A stretch of DNA of 64,000 nucleotides from Vibrio vulnificus NBRC 15645 = ATCC 27562 (GTDB lineage Bacteria; Pseudomonadota; Gammaproteobacteria; Enterobacterales; Vibrionaceae), in contig NZ_CP012881.1 in assembly GCF_002224265.1 (NCBI RefSeq), positions 2,418,001 through 2,482,000 of the forward strand, in the 5' to 3' direction. The notes beneath the pieces were generated by a model that was not told the origin of the DNA, made no database searches, and saw nothing but the letters and a program-made list of their open reading frames with translations. Every line of letters starts with the position of its first letter. Position 1 is the first letter of the stretch. This document shows positions 18,540 through 28,312 of the stretch, piece after piece. The translations under genes were made by a program, and so were the position numbers.

Positions 18540-18746
18540 ATGCATTTTGAATCTCTGAGCGAATTTTTTGCTATGGGTGGGTACGCTTCTTACGTATGGG
18601 GCGCTTTTGGTATTACCTTTTTGTCCATGCTGATTCTATTGATCAGTAGCTTACGTCGTAGCGATGCACTTCTTAAAGAAGTAAAAGCGAAGATAGATCG
18701 TCAGGCACGTATCGATGCCGCGAAGAATATGGAGAACACCCTATGA
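18540..18746 (+). CDS. ccmD: Heme exporter small subunit CcmD
   Basis: A 68-residue single-pass membrane protein with a basic cytoplasmic tail, the expected form of CcmD, which stabilises the CcmABC-CcmE complex. The N-terminal sequence [19 protein letters not shown] is characteristic. Its end overlaps the ATG of ccmE by 4 bases. Confidence 0.94.
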
Positions 18747-19228
18747 ATCCAAGACGTCAAAAGAGACTGGGGATTATTTTAGCGATTTTAATCGGTGTCA
18801 GTGCCACTATCGGTTTGATGATCTACGCCTTGAACCAAAACATGGATCTTTTCTATACCCCAACCGAATTGGTGAATGGCAAAGATGATGGCACTAAGCC
18901 AGAAGTTGGTCAGCGCCTACGTATTGGTGGAATGGTGGTGATGGGGTCTGTGAGACGCGATCCAGAATCTCTCAAAGTACGCTTTGATCTTGCGGATGTG
19001 GGTCCTAAAGTGACCATCGAGTACGAAGGCATCCTGCCCGATTTGTTCCGTGAAGGGCAAGGCATCGTTGCTCAAGGTGTATTAAAAGACGCCACAACGG
19101 TTGAAGCGTTTGAAGTTTTAGCAAAACATGATGAAGAGTACATGCCACCAGAAATCGCAGAAGCGATGAAAAAAACGCATGCACCGCTTCAATACTCTGA
19201 AGAACAAAAACAAGGAAGCGGCCAATGA
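18743..19228 (+). CDS. ccmE: Periplasmic heme chaperone CcmE
   Basis: CcmE covalently binds heme and passes it to the CcmFH ligase. The 161-residue protein has an N-terminal membrane anchor (about residues 8-30), an OB-like domain and the heme-binding His at about residue 129 in [10 protein letters not shown]. It overlaps both neighbours by 4 bases, indicating tight translational coupling. Confidence 0.97.
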
Positions 19229-21207
19229 TTGCTGAAATCGGTCACTTTGCCCTCATCGTCTCACTGGCGATGGCGGTATTATTGAGCTTGCTGCCCCTGT
19301 GGGGAGCCTCAAACAACAACACCATGCTAATGAACAGTGCACGTCCGCTCTCTTGGGCAATGTTCATCATGCTGTTTATCTCTTTCATCGTGCTGAGCTA
19401 CGGCTTCTATGCCAATGACTTCACGTTACAATACGTCGCAAGTAACTCAAATAGTCAGTTACCTTGGTATTATCGCCTTACCGCGGTGTGGGGTGCGCAT
19501 GAAGGTTCATTGTTGCTATGGGTACTTATCCAAGCCGCATGGACGGTCGCCGTGGCCACGTTCAGCCGCGGTATGCCACAAGAATCTGTGGCGCGAGTAC
19601 TTGCTGTGATGGGGATGATTTCAGTTGGCTTCCTTCTGTTTATTATCGTTACTTCAAATCCATTCTTGCGTACGTTGCCATTCTTCCCAGTCGATGGTCG
19701 TGATCTAAACCCACTGTTGCAAGACCCGGGTTTGATTGTTCACCCACCTATGCTCTACATGGGTTACGTTGGCTTCTCTGTGGCATTCTCTTTTGCGATT
19801 GCCTCGCTGATGACTGGTCGTCTTGATACTGCGTGGGCTCGTTGGTCTCGCCCGTGGACAACCGCTGCATGGGTTTTCCTAACATTAGGTATTGCACTTG
19901 GCTCTTGGTGGGCATACTACGAGCTTGGCTGGGGTGGCTGGTGGTTCTGGGATCCAGTAGAAAACGCCTCTTTCATGCCTTGGCTTGCGGGTACCGCGCT
20001 AATGCATTCACTTGCGGTTACCGAAAAACGCGGCACGTTTAAAGCGTGGACAGTGCTACTGGCGATCTCTGCGTTCTCATTAAGCTTGTTGGGTACTTTC
20101 TTAGTCCGTTCAGGCATCTTGGTTTCGGTACACGCGTTTGCGTCCGATCCTTCTCGCGGCATGTTTATTCTTGGTTTCCTCGTCTTTGTGATTGGTGGTT
20201 CGTTGCTGCTGTTTGCTGTTAAAGGTGCAGCGGTGCGCGTGCGTGGTAATTTTGACTTGGTTTCTCGAGAAAATGCGCTACTGGCAAACAACGTACTATT
20301 GATTGCCGCCTTAGTGGTTGTGTTGGTGGGTACGCTTTTACCATTAGTGCACAAGCAAATTGGTTTAGGCTCGGTTTCTATCGGCGCACCTTTCTTCGAC
20401 ATGCTATTTGCATGGCTGATGATGCCTTTTGCGTTCTTATTGGGTATTGGTCCTCTGATTCGTTGGAAGCGTGACCAACTTTCACACCTGATTAAACCAA
20501 TGGCCATTTCTGGTGTGCTGGCGTTTGCATTGGGCTACCTGTGCGTTTATCTGTTGGCGGATTTCTTCGATGTGATGGCATACATCGGCTGGGTGATGGC
20601 CATCTGGATCATCGCAATGCACGGCTTCGAGCTTTATGAACGTGCAACGCATCGTCATCCATTCTTGACTGGCGTACGTAAGCTACAACGCAGTCACTGG
20701 GCAATGATGCTCGGCCATGTTGGCCTCGCAGTGACGGTGATTGGTATTGCGATGGTGCAAAACTACAGTATTGAACGCGACGTGCGTTTGGCGCCTGGCG
20801 AGCATTTCCAAATTCAGGGTTACGATTTCTATTTCTCAGGTCTTCGTGACAAAGATGGTCCGAACTACGACGGCTATATCGCAGACTTTGAAATCAGTCA
20901 TAACGGTCAGTACGTCAATACATTGCATGCAGAAAAGCGTTTTTATCGCACTGCAAAATCAATGATGACCGAGGCAGCAATTGACCGTGGCATCACGCGA
21001 GATCTCTATATTGCTATGGGTGAGCGCTTGGAAGACAACCGTTCTTGGGCTGTTCGTATTTACTACAAACCGTTTGTACGTTGGATCTGGGCAGGTTCTC
21101 TGATTATGTCGTTTGGTGGCTTGTTGGCCATGTCAGACAGGCGTTACCGTTTCCGTAAAAGCAACAAAGCCGAGACGAAAACCAAGCTAAATGAGCAAGA
21201 GGCATAA
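19225..21207 (+). CDS. ccmF: Cytochrome c heme lyase subunit CcmF
   Basis: CcmF is the large membrane subunit that attaches heme to apocytochrome c. The 660-residue protein has about 15 membrane segments and the family tryptophan-rich motif [20 protein letters not shown] conserved HEGSLLLW stretch is also present. Length is normal. It overlaps ccmE by 4 bases, and ccmG starts 2 bases after its stop. Confidence 0.97.
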
Positions 21208-21208
21208 G

Positions 21209-21763
21209 ATGAACAAGAAAATTCTGTTTATACCGTTGTTTGCCTTTATGGCACTGGCTGTGGTTTTTGCCACTCAGTTGGTTAAAAACCAACAAGGTGA
21301 TGATCCAACCAAGTTGGAATCGGTTTTGGTGGGCAAGCCAGTCCCAACTTTTAAGCTAGAAGATCTGGCTGAGCCAGGCAAACTCTACGATCAGTCGGTT
21401 TTCAAAGGTGAACCGCTGCTGCTGAATGTTTGGGCGACTTGGTGCCCGACGTGTTACGCCGAGCACCAATACCTAAACGAACTTGCTGGCAAAGGCGTCA
21501 AGATCATCGGTATGAACTACAAAGATGATCGCACCAAAGCGGTGGGTTGGTTGAATGACTTAGGCAATCCATACCTCATTAGTTTGTTTGATGGCAATGG
21601 CATGCTTGGTCTCGATCTTGGTGTTTACGGTGCACCGGAGACCTTCATTATCGATGCGAATGGCGTGATTCGTTACCGTCATGTTGGGGATGTCAACCCG
21701 CGTAACTGGGCTGAAACGCTGGAGCCGCTCTACAACAAATTGGTCGAGGAGGCGAAACAATGA
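21209..21763 (+). CDS. ccmG: Thiol-disulfide oxidoreductase CcmG (DsbE)
   Basis: CcmG keeps apocytochrome c cysteines reduced for heme attachment. From ATG 21209 the protein has 184 residues, an N-terminal membrane anchor and a thioredoxin fold with active site WCPTC (C79, C82). A start at 21191 inside ccmF is possible but less likely. The end overlaps the start of ccmH by 4 bases. Confidence 0.97.
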   Translation: MNKKILFIPLFAFMALAVVFATQLVKNQQGDDPTKLESVLVGKPVPTFKLEDLAEPGKLYDQSVFKGEPLLLNVWATWCPTCYAEHQYLNELAGKGVKIIGMNYKDDRTKAVGWLNDLGNPYLISLFDGNGMLGLDLGVYGAPETFIIDANGVIRYRHVGDVNPRNWAETLEPLYNKLVEEAKQ

Positions 21764-22242
21764 AAAAGCTTCTTTTGGCCTTTTTGGCTGCTATTACCTT
21801 CTCGCTTGCGGCACACGCAGCGATTGAGGTGTATGAGTTTGATAATCTTCAGCAAGAACAACAGTTCAAAGAGTTAGGGCATACCTTGCGCTGTCCGAAG
21901 TGTCAGAACAACACCATTTCTGACTCCAATGCCGAGTTGGCTCAAGATTTGCGCCAGAAAGTGTATGAGATGACCAAAGAAGGCAAGTCTAAGCAAGAAA
22001 TCGTTGATTACATGATTGCGCGCTACGGAAACTTCGTGACTTACAACCCACCACTGACACCAGCAACATCCATTTTGTGGCTAGGGCCCATTGGAGTGAT
22101 TGTCATTGGTTTTACTTTGATTGTTTTGAGAAGCCGTAAGCGCAAAACAGCCAACCAAGCCGAGGATGAGGCATGGGATGCTGAAAAAGAAGCTCGTCTT
22201 AAAGCGTTATTAGACGAAGAGAACAACGGAGACAAACAATAA
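21760..22242 (+). CDS. ccmH: Cytochrome c maturation protein CcmH
   Basis: The 160-residue protein has a cleavable signal peptide (about 20 residues), then the redox motif LRCPKCQN with C45 and C48, and one membrane helix near residues 104-124. CcmH works with CcmG and CcmF to present reduced apocytochrome. It overlaps both neighbours by a few bases. Confidence 0.96.
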   Translation: MKKLLLAFLAAITFSLAAHAAIEVYEFDNLQQEQQFKELGHTLRCPKCQNNTISDSNAELAQDLRQKVYEMTKEGKSKQEIVDYMIARYGNFVTYNPPLTPATSILWLGPIGVIVIGFTLIVLRSRKRKTANQAEDEAWDAEKEARLKALLDEENNGDKQ

Positions 22243-23456
22243 TGACTCTTTTTTGGTTATCCACTGTCGCGCTTACTTTGGTGGCGTGTGCATTGATTGC
22301 AATGCCGTTGTTAAAGCAAAAAGCCAATAATGACGACATATTACGCGACGAGCTGAATAAAGCTTTCTATAAAGATCGCCTCTCTGAACTTGAGGAAGAA
22401 ACATCAGAAGGATTGGTTGAAGATCAGCAAGATTTGATTGCTGACCTGAAACAATCGCTGCTCGATGATGTACCGGGAGAAAAGAAACAAGCAGAAAGCA
22501 AAATTTCGCCCATGGCGGTCTTGATCCCATCGGTGATTTTGACTGTCGCGCTAAGCTATGGTCTATACATCAAGTTTGGTGCCTATCAAGATGTGGTGAA
22601 ATGGCAAGAAGTGAATGCGAACTTGCCTGAGCTTTCGAAAAAATTGATGTCTTCCAGCGCAGAGCCTTTAAGCGACGATGAAATGGAAGACCTGACTTTA
22701 GCATTGCGTACTCGCTTGCATTATCAGCCTGATGATGCGACAGGGTGGTTGTTACTAGGTCGCATTGCTTTAGCGAATCGTGACGTCAACACTGCGATTG
22801 ATGCGATGCAAAAAGCGTTTGATCTGCAACCAGAAGATGCTGACATCAAACTGGGTTACGCACAGGCACTGATGCTGTCACAAGACGAAATGGACCAAAA
22901 TACGGCACGTTCGATTTTGAGCCAGTTGGTTCGCGAAGACTATGTTGACTTACGCGTATTCTCTTTGCTGGCATTTGATGCATTTGAACGTCAAGACTTT
23001 GCTGCAGCCATTAAGTACTGGAGCATCATGCAACAAATGATTGGTCCAGAAGACAGCCGATACGAAATGTTGGCGCGCAGTATTGAAAGTGCCAAGCAGC
23101 GTATGGGCGAGAATGTCGCCACAGGTAAGAGCGTTGCCGTTACCATCGAGCTTAGCCCGCAAGTGCAGGCGGATCCGAACTCAGTGCTGATCGTCTCTAT
23201 ACATAACGCGGATGGCTCACCGATGCCCGTTGCTGCAGCTCGTTACCCACTGGGGACATTCCCTCGTACCGTGGTATTGGATGATGGCAATAGCATGATG
23301 CAAGGGCAAAAGCTTTCTAGCTTAAGTGAGCTGATGGTTCGTGCCCGTATCGATAGTGATGGTAACGTGGCAACTCGTGACGGTGACTGGTATGGCGAAA
23401 GCAAACCCGTTGCGTTAGGAACACCAGTGACAGTCAGTATTAATAATCAATATTAA
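22242..23456 (+). CDS. ccmI: Cytochrome c maturation protein CcmI (TPR)
   Basis: CcmI is the apocytochrome c chaperone. The 404-residue protein has an N-terminal membrane helix, an acidic linker, a second helix near residue 95 and TPR-like repeats (about 145-260, such as GWLLLGRIALANRDVNTAI). A C-terminal beta-rich domain follows. Here ccmH and ccmI are separate genes, unlike the fused E. coli CcmH. It is the last gene of the ccm operon and is followed by a terminator. Confidence 0.95.
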   Translation: MTLFWLSTVALTLVACALIAMPLLKQKANNDDILRDELNKAFYKDRLSELEEETSEGLVEDQQDLIADLKQSLLDDVPGEKKQAESKISPMAVLIPSVILTVALSYGLYIKFGAYQDVVKWQEVNANLPELSKKLMSSSAEPLSDDEMEDLTLALRTRLHYQPDDATGWLLLGRIALANRDVNTAIDAMQKAFDLQPEDADIKLGYAQALMLSQDEMDQNTARSILSQLVREDYVDLRVFSLLAFDAFERQDFAAAIKYWSIMQQMIGPEDSRYEMLARSIESAKQRMGENVATGKSVAVTIELSPQVQADPNSVLIVSIHNADGSPMPVAAARYPLGTFPRTVVLDDGNSMMQGQKLSSLSELMVRARIDSDGNVATRDGDWYGESKPVALGTPVTVSINNQY

Positions 23457-23480
23457 TCTTGTTGGCTATCAAGTAGAATC

Positions 23481-23513
23481 ATCAAGGTCAGTGAATACTG
23501 GCCTTGATTTTTA
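23481..23513 (+). terminator. Terminator after ccmI
   Basis: A 12-bp stem (ATCAAGGTCAGT with ACTGGCCTTGAT, one G-T pair) closes a GAAT loop and is followed by TTTTAT, 24 bases after the ccmI stop. Confidence 0.8.
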
Positions 23514-23552
23514 TCTATCGGCAAAATAGTTGCCAACGAAATGGAAATAAAA

Positions 23553-24329
23553 ATGCATTACAAGGGGAAGTCTCTCGCGACACTATTACTACTCTTGTTT
23601 GGCTTGGCTGGATGTTCAAGTGTGCCAGACGAGCAACAAGAGCAGAACGATGAGGCATCAGCACAACACCACTATGAAGGCGATCCGTTTGAGTCGTTTA
23701 ACCGCTCAATGTGGACCATCAACTACGATTATCTTGACCCTTATATCGTGCGTCCTGTCTCTTTAGCTTACGTTGAGTACACGCCTGGGCCAGTAAGAGT
23801 CGGCGTCGCCAATTTCCTCTCTAACCTCGATGAGCCTTCCAGCATGGTGAATAACATCATTATGGGAAATGGGCAGCGAGCCGTGGACCACTTTAACCGT
23901 TTCTGGATTAACTCGACTTTTGGCTTGCTCGGTTTGATCGACATTGCTTCTGCAGCTGGCATCACCAAGCATGATGAAAAAGCGTTTAGCGACGCCGTCG
24001 GCCACTATGGCGTTGGTAATGGTCCCTATTTGATGATCCCTGGCTATGGTCCTTACACCGTAAGGGAAGTGACAGATACCGTTGATGGTATGTATGTTCC
24101 TCTGGTGTACCTCAATTTTTGGGCTGGGCTGGGTAAATGGGCGCTAGAAGGAATGGAAAAACGCGCCTTACTCGTGAATCAAGAAGGGCAGTTAGAGGCC
24201 TCTCCGGATCCTTACGCGTTAACTCGTGAAGTGTATCTCCAGCGACAAGCATTCAAAGCGGAGATCAAAAAAGAGGAAGTGGATGTAGAGGAAGAAGCGC
24301 TGCTTGATGAGTATTTAGACGAGTATTAG
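23553..24329 (+). CDS. mlaA: Outer-membrane lipid asymmetry lipoprotein MlaA (VacJ)
   Basis: MlaA removes mislocated phospholipids from the outer leaflet and passes them to the Mla pathway. The product is a lipoprotein with signal sequence and lipobox LAGC; from ATG 23553 the acylated cysteine is C21 of 258 residues. The body has DPFESFNRSMWTINYDYLD and STFGLLGLIDIAS, typical of the family. An ATG at 23541 is in frame, but only 23553 has a Shine-Dalgarno (GGAA at 23543). The acidic C-terminus (EEEALLDEYLDEY) is noticeable. It stands alone, without mlaBCDEF here. Confidence 0.93.
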   Translation: MHYKGKSLATLLLLLFGLAGCSSVPDEQQEQNDEASAQHHYEGDPFESFNRSMWTINYDYLDPYIVRPVSLAYVEYTPGPVRVGVANFLSNLDEPSSMVNNIIMGNGQRAVDHFNRFWINSTFGLLGLIDIASAAGITKHDEKAFSDAVGHYGVGNGPYLMIPGYGPYTVREVTDTVDGMYVPLVYLNFWAGLGKWALEGMEKRALLVNQEGQLEASPDPYALTREVYLQRQAFKAEIKKEEVDVEEEALLDEYLDEY

Positions 24330-24405
24330 TCGTCGACTAAAGATGGTGTTCTTAGTCCTCTCAAACCCAATGAGCGACTAAAAAATCCGCAGATAGCGAA
24401 AATGA

Positions 24406-24438
24406 AAAAGGGCTTAGTCAACACTAAGCCCTTTTGGA
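24406..24438. terminator. Bidirectional terminator between mlaA and the FadL-family gene
   Basis: A perfect 13-bp inverted repeat AAAAGGGCTTAGT/ACTAAGCCCTTTT around a CAAC loop, with T-rich ends on both strands. It lies between convergent genes. Confidence 0.9.
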
Positions 24439-24455
24439 TCTGCGTATGAACGAGA

Positions 24456-25748
24456 TTAGAAGCGGTAGTTCGCTTGAACACCAATTAGCCACACGTTACC
24501 GGTTACTTCGCCTGAGAATTCACCACCGAAATCAGCAGGGTCGTTAAATGGATCGGCGTTAGGATCTCTTGACTCATACATTTTTGCATCTTTTGCAAAA
24601 ATATAAGTAAAGCCTGTATCGATTGTAAGTTGCTGGCCCAACTCATAGCTAGTTCCGATACTTAGCCACAAGCGATCGGTTTCGGGAATTGTTGCTGTAC
24701 GGTTTTCTTCACTCACTGCAGATGTGTCGTACGCAACACCAGTGCGCAAAGTCCATTTGGGGTTCATTTGGTAAGTTGAGCCGATGGCAAAGCGATAGTT
24801 GTCTTTCCAGTTTTCTTTTTTAATCAAATCTGATTGTTCATTTGGAAAATCGGCTACAAGTTCTTCAAAACTACTCCAATCGGTCCAGTTGACGCTAGCG
24901 TGAACTGAAAATTTATCACTCAATTTATGAAAGCTAGCTAACTCAGCTGTTGCTGGAAGAGTTAGAGCCATGGAGCCATTTTTATGAGAGTTTGGTGCGG
25001 TCTTGTTGAAGCCCAAGCCTTTAGCATATCCTTCTAGTTTCAAGTCGACTGCGGATTTGTAGGTAAATCCGAGGCGATGATTGTCGTCAATCTGCCATGA
25101 TGAACCTATTTGCCAACCCCAAGCAGTATCGTCTCCTTCCATATATTTGAGAGTTGTTCCACCTAGGTTTCCACCTTGTGGAGGAATCGATGCTCCGAAG
25201 CTTCCTTCGGCAACGATGTAGCGTACGCCACCACCTACAGCAATCTGCTCGTTAAGCTGGTAACCAATATTTAAGTTTGCTTCCTTACTGATCACACTGG
25301 CTTCATTACCAAAGTTTGAACCCGCAAATTCTTTGCCCAAATCCGTTTCCATACCGTAGTTGGTGCCTAGTGCAAAGCCAATCGCAAGTTGGTCATTGTA
25401 ACGATGTGCGATGTAAAGGTTAGGAATAATTGCATCATGGGCAAAGTCTTTTGCACTCGCAGGTAAACTAATCCCGTTACCAACATGCATTTCGCCTTCC
25501 ACATCAATATTTGGGTTTACATAAATCGCACCAACAGAGACTTGTGTACCCTCTAGGTAGGTCAGCATCGCCGGGTTGCGCCATTGTGCGCTTGCGTTGT
25601 CTGCCATCGCTGCTTCACCAGCGTATGCGCGGCCAAGGCCTGTTGCCGAGTATTCTGCTAGCTGGAAGCCTGCTGCATTTGCAAGGTTTGCACTAGAAAG
25701 TAGGCCAAAAGCCACTGCTGTTGATAGGAGAGTCTTGTTGGTTTTCAT
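24456..25748 (-). CDS. FadL-family outer-membrane fatty-acid transporter (paralogue 1)
   Basis: This 430-residue protein begins MKTNKTLLSTAVAFG, has a signal peptide ending at ANA-AGF, and continues with FQLAEYSATGLGRAYAGEA, the N-terminal hatch region of FadL-type barrels. The C-terminal GVQANYRF ends in Phe as outer-membrane barrels do. A longer frame starting at 25820 is unlikely, since the signal peptide fixes the start at 25748. It lies downstream of a similar gene in the same direction, separated by a terminator, and probably imports long-chain fatty acids or other hydrophobic compounds. Confidence 0.9.
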   Translation of the reverse strand: MKTNKTLLSTAVAFGLLSSANLANAAGFQLAEYSATGLGRAYAGEAAMADNASAQWRNPAMLTYLEGTQVSVGAIYVNPNIDVEGEMHVGNGISLPASAKDFAHDAIIPNLYIAHRYNDQLAIGFALGTNYGMETDLGKEFAGSNFGNEASVISKEANLNIGYQLNEQIAVGGGVRYIVAEGSFGASIPPQGGNLGGTTLKYMEGDDTAWGWQIGSSWQIDDNHRLGFTYKSAVDLKLEGYAKGLGFNKTAPNSHKNGSMALTLPATAELASFHKLSDKFSVHASVNWTDWSSFEELVADFPNEQSDLIKKENWKDNYRFAIGSTYQMNPKWTLRTGVAYDTSAVSEENRTATIPETDRLWLSIGTSYELGQQLTIDTGFTYIFAKDAKMYESRDPNADPFNDPADFGGEFSGEVTGNVWLIGVQANYRF

Positions 25749-25994
25749 TATGTTGTTCGCTGATATTAGTGAATATGTGGGGACGAATTGTAGATCTAGA
25801 GCAAAAGCTTTAAAAACCAAATGCCAATAAAACAGTGTATTCAGACTAATTACCTATAAAAACGAGACTGGATGATTGAATATGCTATTTGTTATCGGCT
25901 TGTTTTGAAATTTGAGCGTACACGCGTGTAATGAAATGGCCAATCCAGCAAACAGTTGTGCTCTGAAATAGTGAGATATAGAAGGGAAAATAAA

Positions 25995-26021
25995 GAAAAA
26001 GGGCTGGTAGACCAGCCCTTT
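25995..26021 (-). terminator. Terminator of the upstream FadL-family gene
   Basis: An 11-bp inverted repeat AAAGGGCTGGT/ACCAGCCCTTT lies just past the stop of the gene ending at 26049. On the minus strand it is followed by TTTTTC. The rest of 25749-26048 is the promoter region of paralogue 1, where I see only a weak FadR-like match near 25836-25852. Confidence 0.85.
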
Positions 26022-26048
26022 AGCACAGAGGTTTTTTCTAATTTTCTA

Positions 26049-27293
26049 TTAGAAAGTACGGCTATATTGTAAGCCGAACAAGATGGCGTCTGCGTGCGTA
26101 GTCGCTGAAATCGAAGACACATTTACAGGTAACGTCGGATGTGGAGTTGATTCGTTTACTTCAACATCTTTACCCATTAGGTAGGTAAAACCAAAGTCAA
26201 TGTTAGACTTAGTATCAATGTGATAAGTAAAGCCAGTGGATAGCCATTGACGATCTGAGTCAGGCACTGAAACCGATGTTAGTGAATCTTGTGCACTGGT
26301 GTCATACATGTAACCAGCACGTAGCGTCCAGTCGTTGTTTAGGTAGTAAGTACCACCAATAGCGTAGTGCCAACCATCTTGCCATTCATAAGCTTTGTCG
26401 TAGCTTCCGGTAAGTGTCGAGTCTTTTAAATTGCGGAATTCAATTTTATCAAATGCACCCCAGCCAATGTATTGGATGGAGTAGTGAACCGCAAACTTGG
26501 TGTCGGTAATTTTGTGGTAACCCGAAAACTCCGCCATATCTGGTAGTGGTAGAGTGATCTTTTGGCCTTTGTCATCTTCCGCTTCCATTTCTGGGCTATA
26601 GCGGTAAGAGAAACCAAAACGGTTGTTTTCATCTAGCTCGTATACTGTCCCTACGTTGAAACCAACAGCCCAACCATCCGCTTTATCTACGTCTAAAAGT
26701 GGTGTAGTAGATCCTGACATTTCGCGTTTCATTGTGCCTTGGCCGTAGATGATGTCTAAACCAGCACCGAAGCTCCATTGCTCGTTAAGGCGATATGAGC
26801 CTGATAAACCAAAGTTGGCGCTTTTCACATCCGTCAGGCCGCCATACTCGCGAGCAACAAAACTGTCATCAAACTCTGTTTTAGTACCAAAGTTTGAATA
26901 AGCGTTAACACCCCAAGCAAACTTATCGTTTACTGGCATAATAAAATGAATATTTGGTGCGATAGAGGTATCGCCAGCATCATCATAGTTGGAATCAAAT
27001 GAGTTGCCAGGTTGGGTAATTACACTATATTTTGCATCCTTCACTTCAATCATTGAAGTAATGCTTTCAAAACCAAGCGATAGGGCTTTTTCATCAAAAA
27101 GCGCCATAGCGGCTGGGTTACGTGCCATTACGGCGGCGTTATCTGCAATGACTGCATCGCCGGCGAATGCGCGGCCGATACCTGTTGCAGATTGCGCGTT
27201 AATTTGGAAACCTGCTGCCATTGTTTGGCCTGAAGCCAATGCAACAGTCACTGCTAGGAGAGACTTTTTAAACAGACGCATGTTCTGAGTCAT
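26049..27293 (-). CDS. fadL: FadL-family outer-membrane fatty-acid transporter (paralogue 2)
   Basis: A 414-residue barrel with signal peptide (MTQNMRLFKKSLLAVTVALA, cut near TMA-AGF) and the FadL hatch sequence FQINAQSATGIGRAFAGDAV. It ends FGLQYSRTF. An AAGGAA Shine-Dalgarno supports ATG 27293 over the longer frame from 27425. A strong FadR-type operator lies about 100 bases upstream, supporting a role in long-chain fatty-acid uptake. The protein resembles paralogue 1 throughout, suggesting tandem duplication. Confidence 0.92.
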   Translation of the reverse strand: MTQNMRLFKKSLLAVTVALASGQTMAAGFQINAQSATGIGRAFAGDAVIADNAAVMARNPAAMALFDEKALSLGFESITSMIEVKDAKYSVITQPGNSFDSNYDDAGDTSIAPNIHFIMPVNDKFAWGVNAYSNFGTKTEFDDSFVAREYGGLTDVKSANFGLSGSYRLNEQWSFGAGLDIIYGQGTMKREMSGSTTPLLDVDKADGWAVGFNVGTVYELDENNRFGFSYRYSPEMEAEDDKGQKITLPLPDMAEFSGYHKITDTKFAVHYSIQYIGWGAFDKIEFRNLKDSTLTGSYDKAYEWQDGWHYAIGGTYYLNNDWTLRAGYMYDTSAQDSLTSVSVPDSDRQWLSTGFTYHIDTKSNIDFGFTYLMGKDVEVNESTPHPTLPVNVSSISATTHADAILFGLQYSRTF

Positions 27294-27384
27294 TTGATTA
27301 TTCCTTTTTGTTGCCGCCTCTAAATGGGCGTTGTTTTTGAGCAATTGCTCAGTGGTGGCTGATCCTAGTCGTAAGAGTAGCAGA

Positions 27385-27401
27385 TACAAATCCGACCATT
27401 G
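27385..27401 (-). promoter_or_regulatory. FadR-type operator upstream of fadL
   Basis: Read on the minus strand, the 17 bases contain TGGTC-G-GA and TGT at the expected places of the FadR consensus (AnCTGGTCnGACnnGTT). It lies 92-108 bases before the start of paralogue 2. FadR represses fadL in enterobacteria, so this position is meaningful. Confidence 0.6.
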
Positions 27402-27530
27402 ACCTAAAATGGGTGAAAATTGCAAAACTGGCGGTTATCTGGCAGGAAATGGCGTCTAAAACGCACAAAATAGAGTTTTAACTCTAGCGATATGGGTTTG
27501 GTGAATGGTTTCGTGTGGATTAATAATGCA

Positions 27531-27564
27531 AAAAGCCGCAAGTTAGCAGTAACTTGCGGCTTTT
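27531..27564. terminator. Terminator after the DUF3379 gene
   Basis: A 14-bp inverted repeat AAAAGCCGCAAGTT/AACTTGCGGCTTTT with a 6-base loop sits 17 bases beyond the stop of the DUF3379 gene (minus strand). Confidence 0.88.
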
Positions 27565-27580
27565 GTCGGCGAAATACTGA

Positions 27581-28312
27581 CTAAACAAGAGGTTTAATCA
27601 TAGGTGCGAGTTTTTCAGCAAATTTTTTGGTGTCTTCGCCATTTTCTCCTACCAAGATCAAGCTGGTATCGCCAATAGGAATGATAATGCCATTCATCCC
27701 GTCTTTGGCGAAATCCGCTTCTGCTGGGCTCTTAATTGGCGCGATAAACAGCGTGATCTTGCCTTTATCTCCCTGGAAAATCATATGCAATGCATTGGCA
27801 TGACCAAAACCACAGTGATTCAGGTAATAAACGTGGTATGGGAAGTTTGCATCAAAGTAGTAATCCAGTGGCGATAACTTAGCGTTGATCTGTACGGAGG
27901 TCACTTGCTCATCGATGTGTCGCACAAAGCCACTTTCTGCGACCACGTGTTTCATCGCTGTATCTGCCAAGCTCGCTTGCGCAGGTGTCACAATGAGGTT
28001 ACCCCAGTTAATTTGACCGACCAATAAGCCTGCCGTGAAGGCAAATGAAGCGGCTAGCGCCATTGCTTTACGGACGAAATTCGGCCTGACAATTTTATCA
28101 TCACTCGCGTAAGAAGTTTGTTTAAACAAGATTTTGTCAACAAGCTCTTCAGGCACATCCACTTTCATTGCTTGTTTGATTTGTGCATCCAAATCCAGCA
28201 CATCTTCAGCAAATTTTGCATTGGAATCGCTGCTGTTGAGCGCTTGCAAAACTTCTTCGTCACGGCTTTTCGGGTCCGACAAAATACGGCGACGAAATTC
28301 TAAATCATCCAT
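27581..28312 (-). CDS. DUF3379 one-TM protein, probable anti-sigma factor
   Basis: The 243-residue protein has a cytoplasmic N-terminal part of about 80 residues (MDDLEFRRRILSDP), one membrane helix near residues 84-104 and a periplasmic C-terminal domain. The family is DUF3379, with no known biochemical function. Its start overlaps the end of the upstream ECF sigma-factor gene by 8 bases, the common arrangement of a sigma/anti-sigma pair. I see no Cys-based zinc anti-sigma motif in the cytoplasmic part. The anti-sigma role is inference from operon and topology. Confidence 0.8.
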   Translation of the reverse strand: MDDLEFRRRILSDPKSRDEEVLQALNSSDSNAKFAEDVLDLDAQIKQAMKVDVPEELVDKILFKQTSYASDDKIVRPNFVRKAMALAASFAFTAGLLVGQINWGNLIVTPAQASLADTAMKHVVAESGFVRHIDEQVTSVQINAKLSPLDYYFDANFPYHVYYLNHCGFGHANALHMIFQGDKGKITLFIAPIKSPAEADFAKDGMNGIIIPIGDTSLILVGENGEDTKKFAEKLAPMIKPLV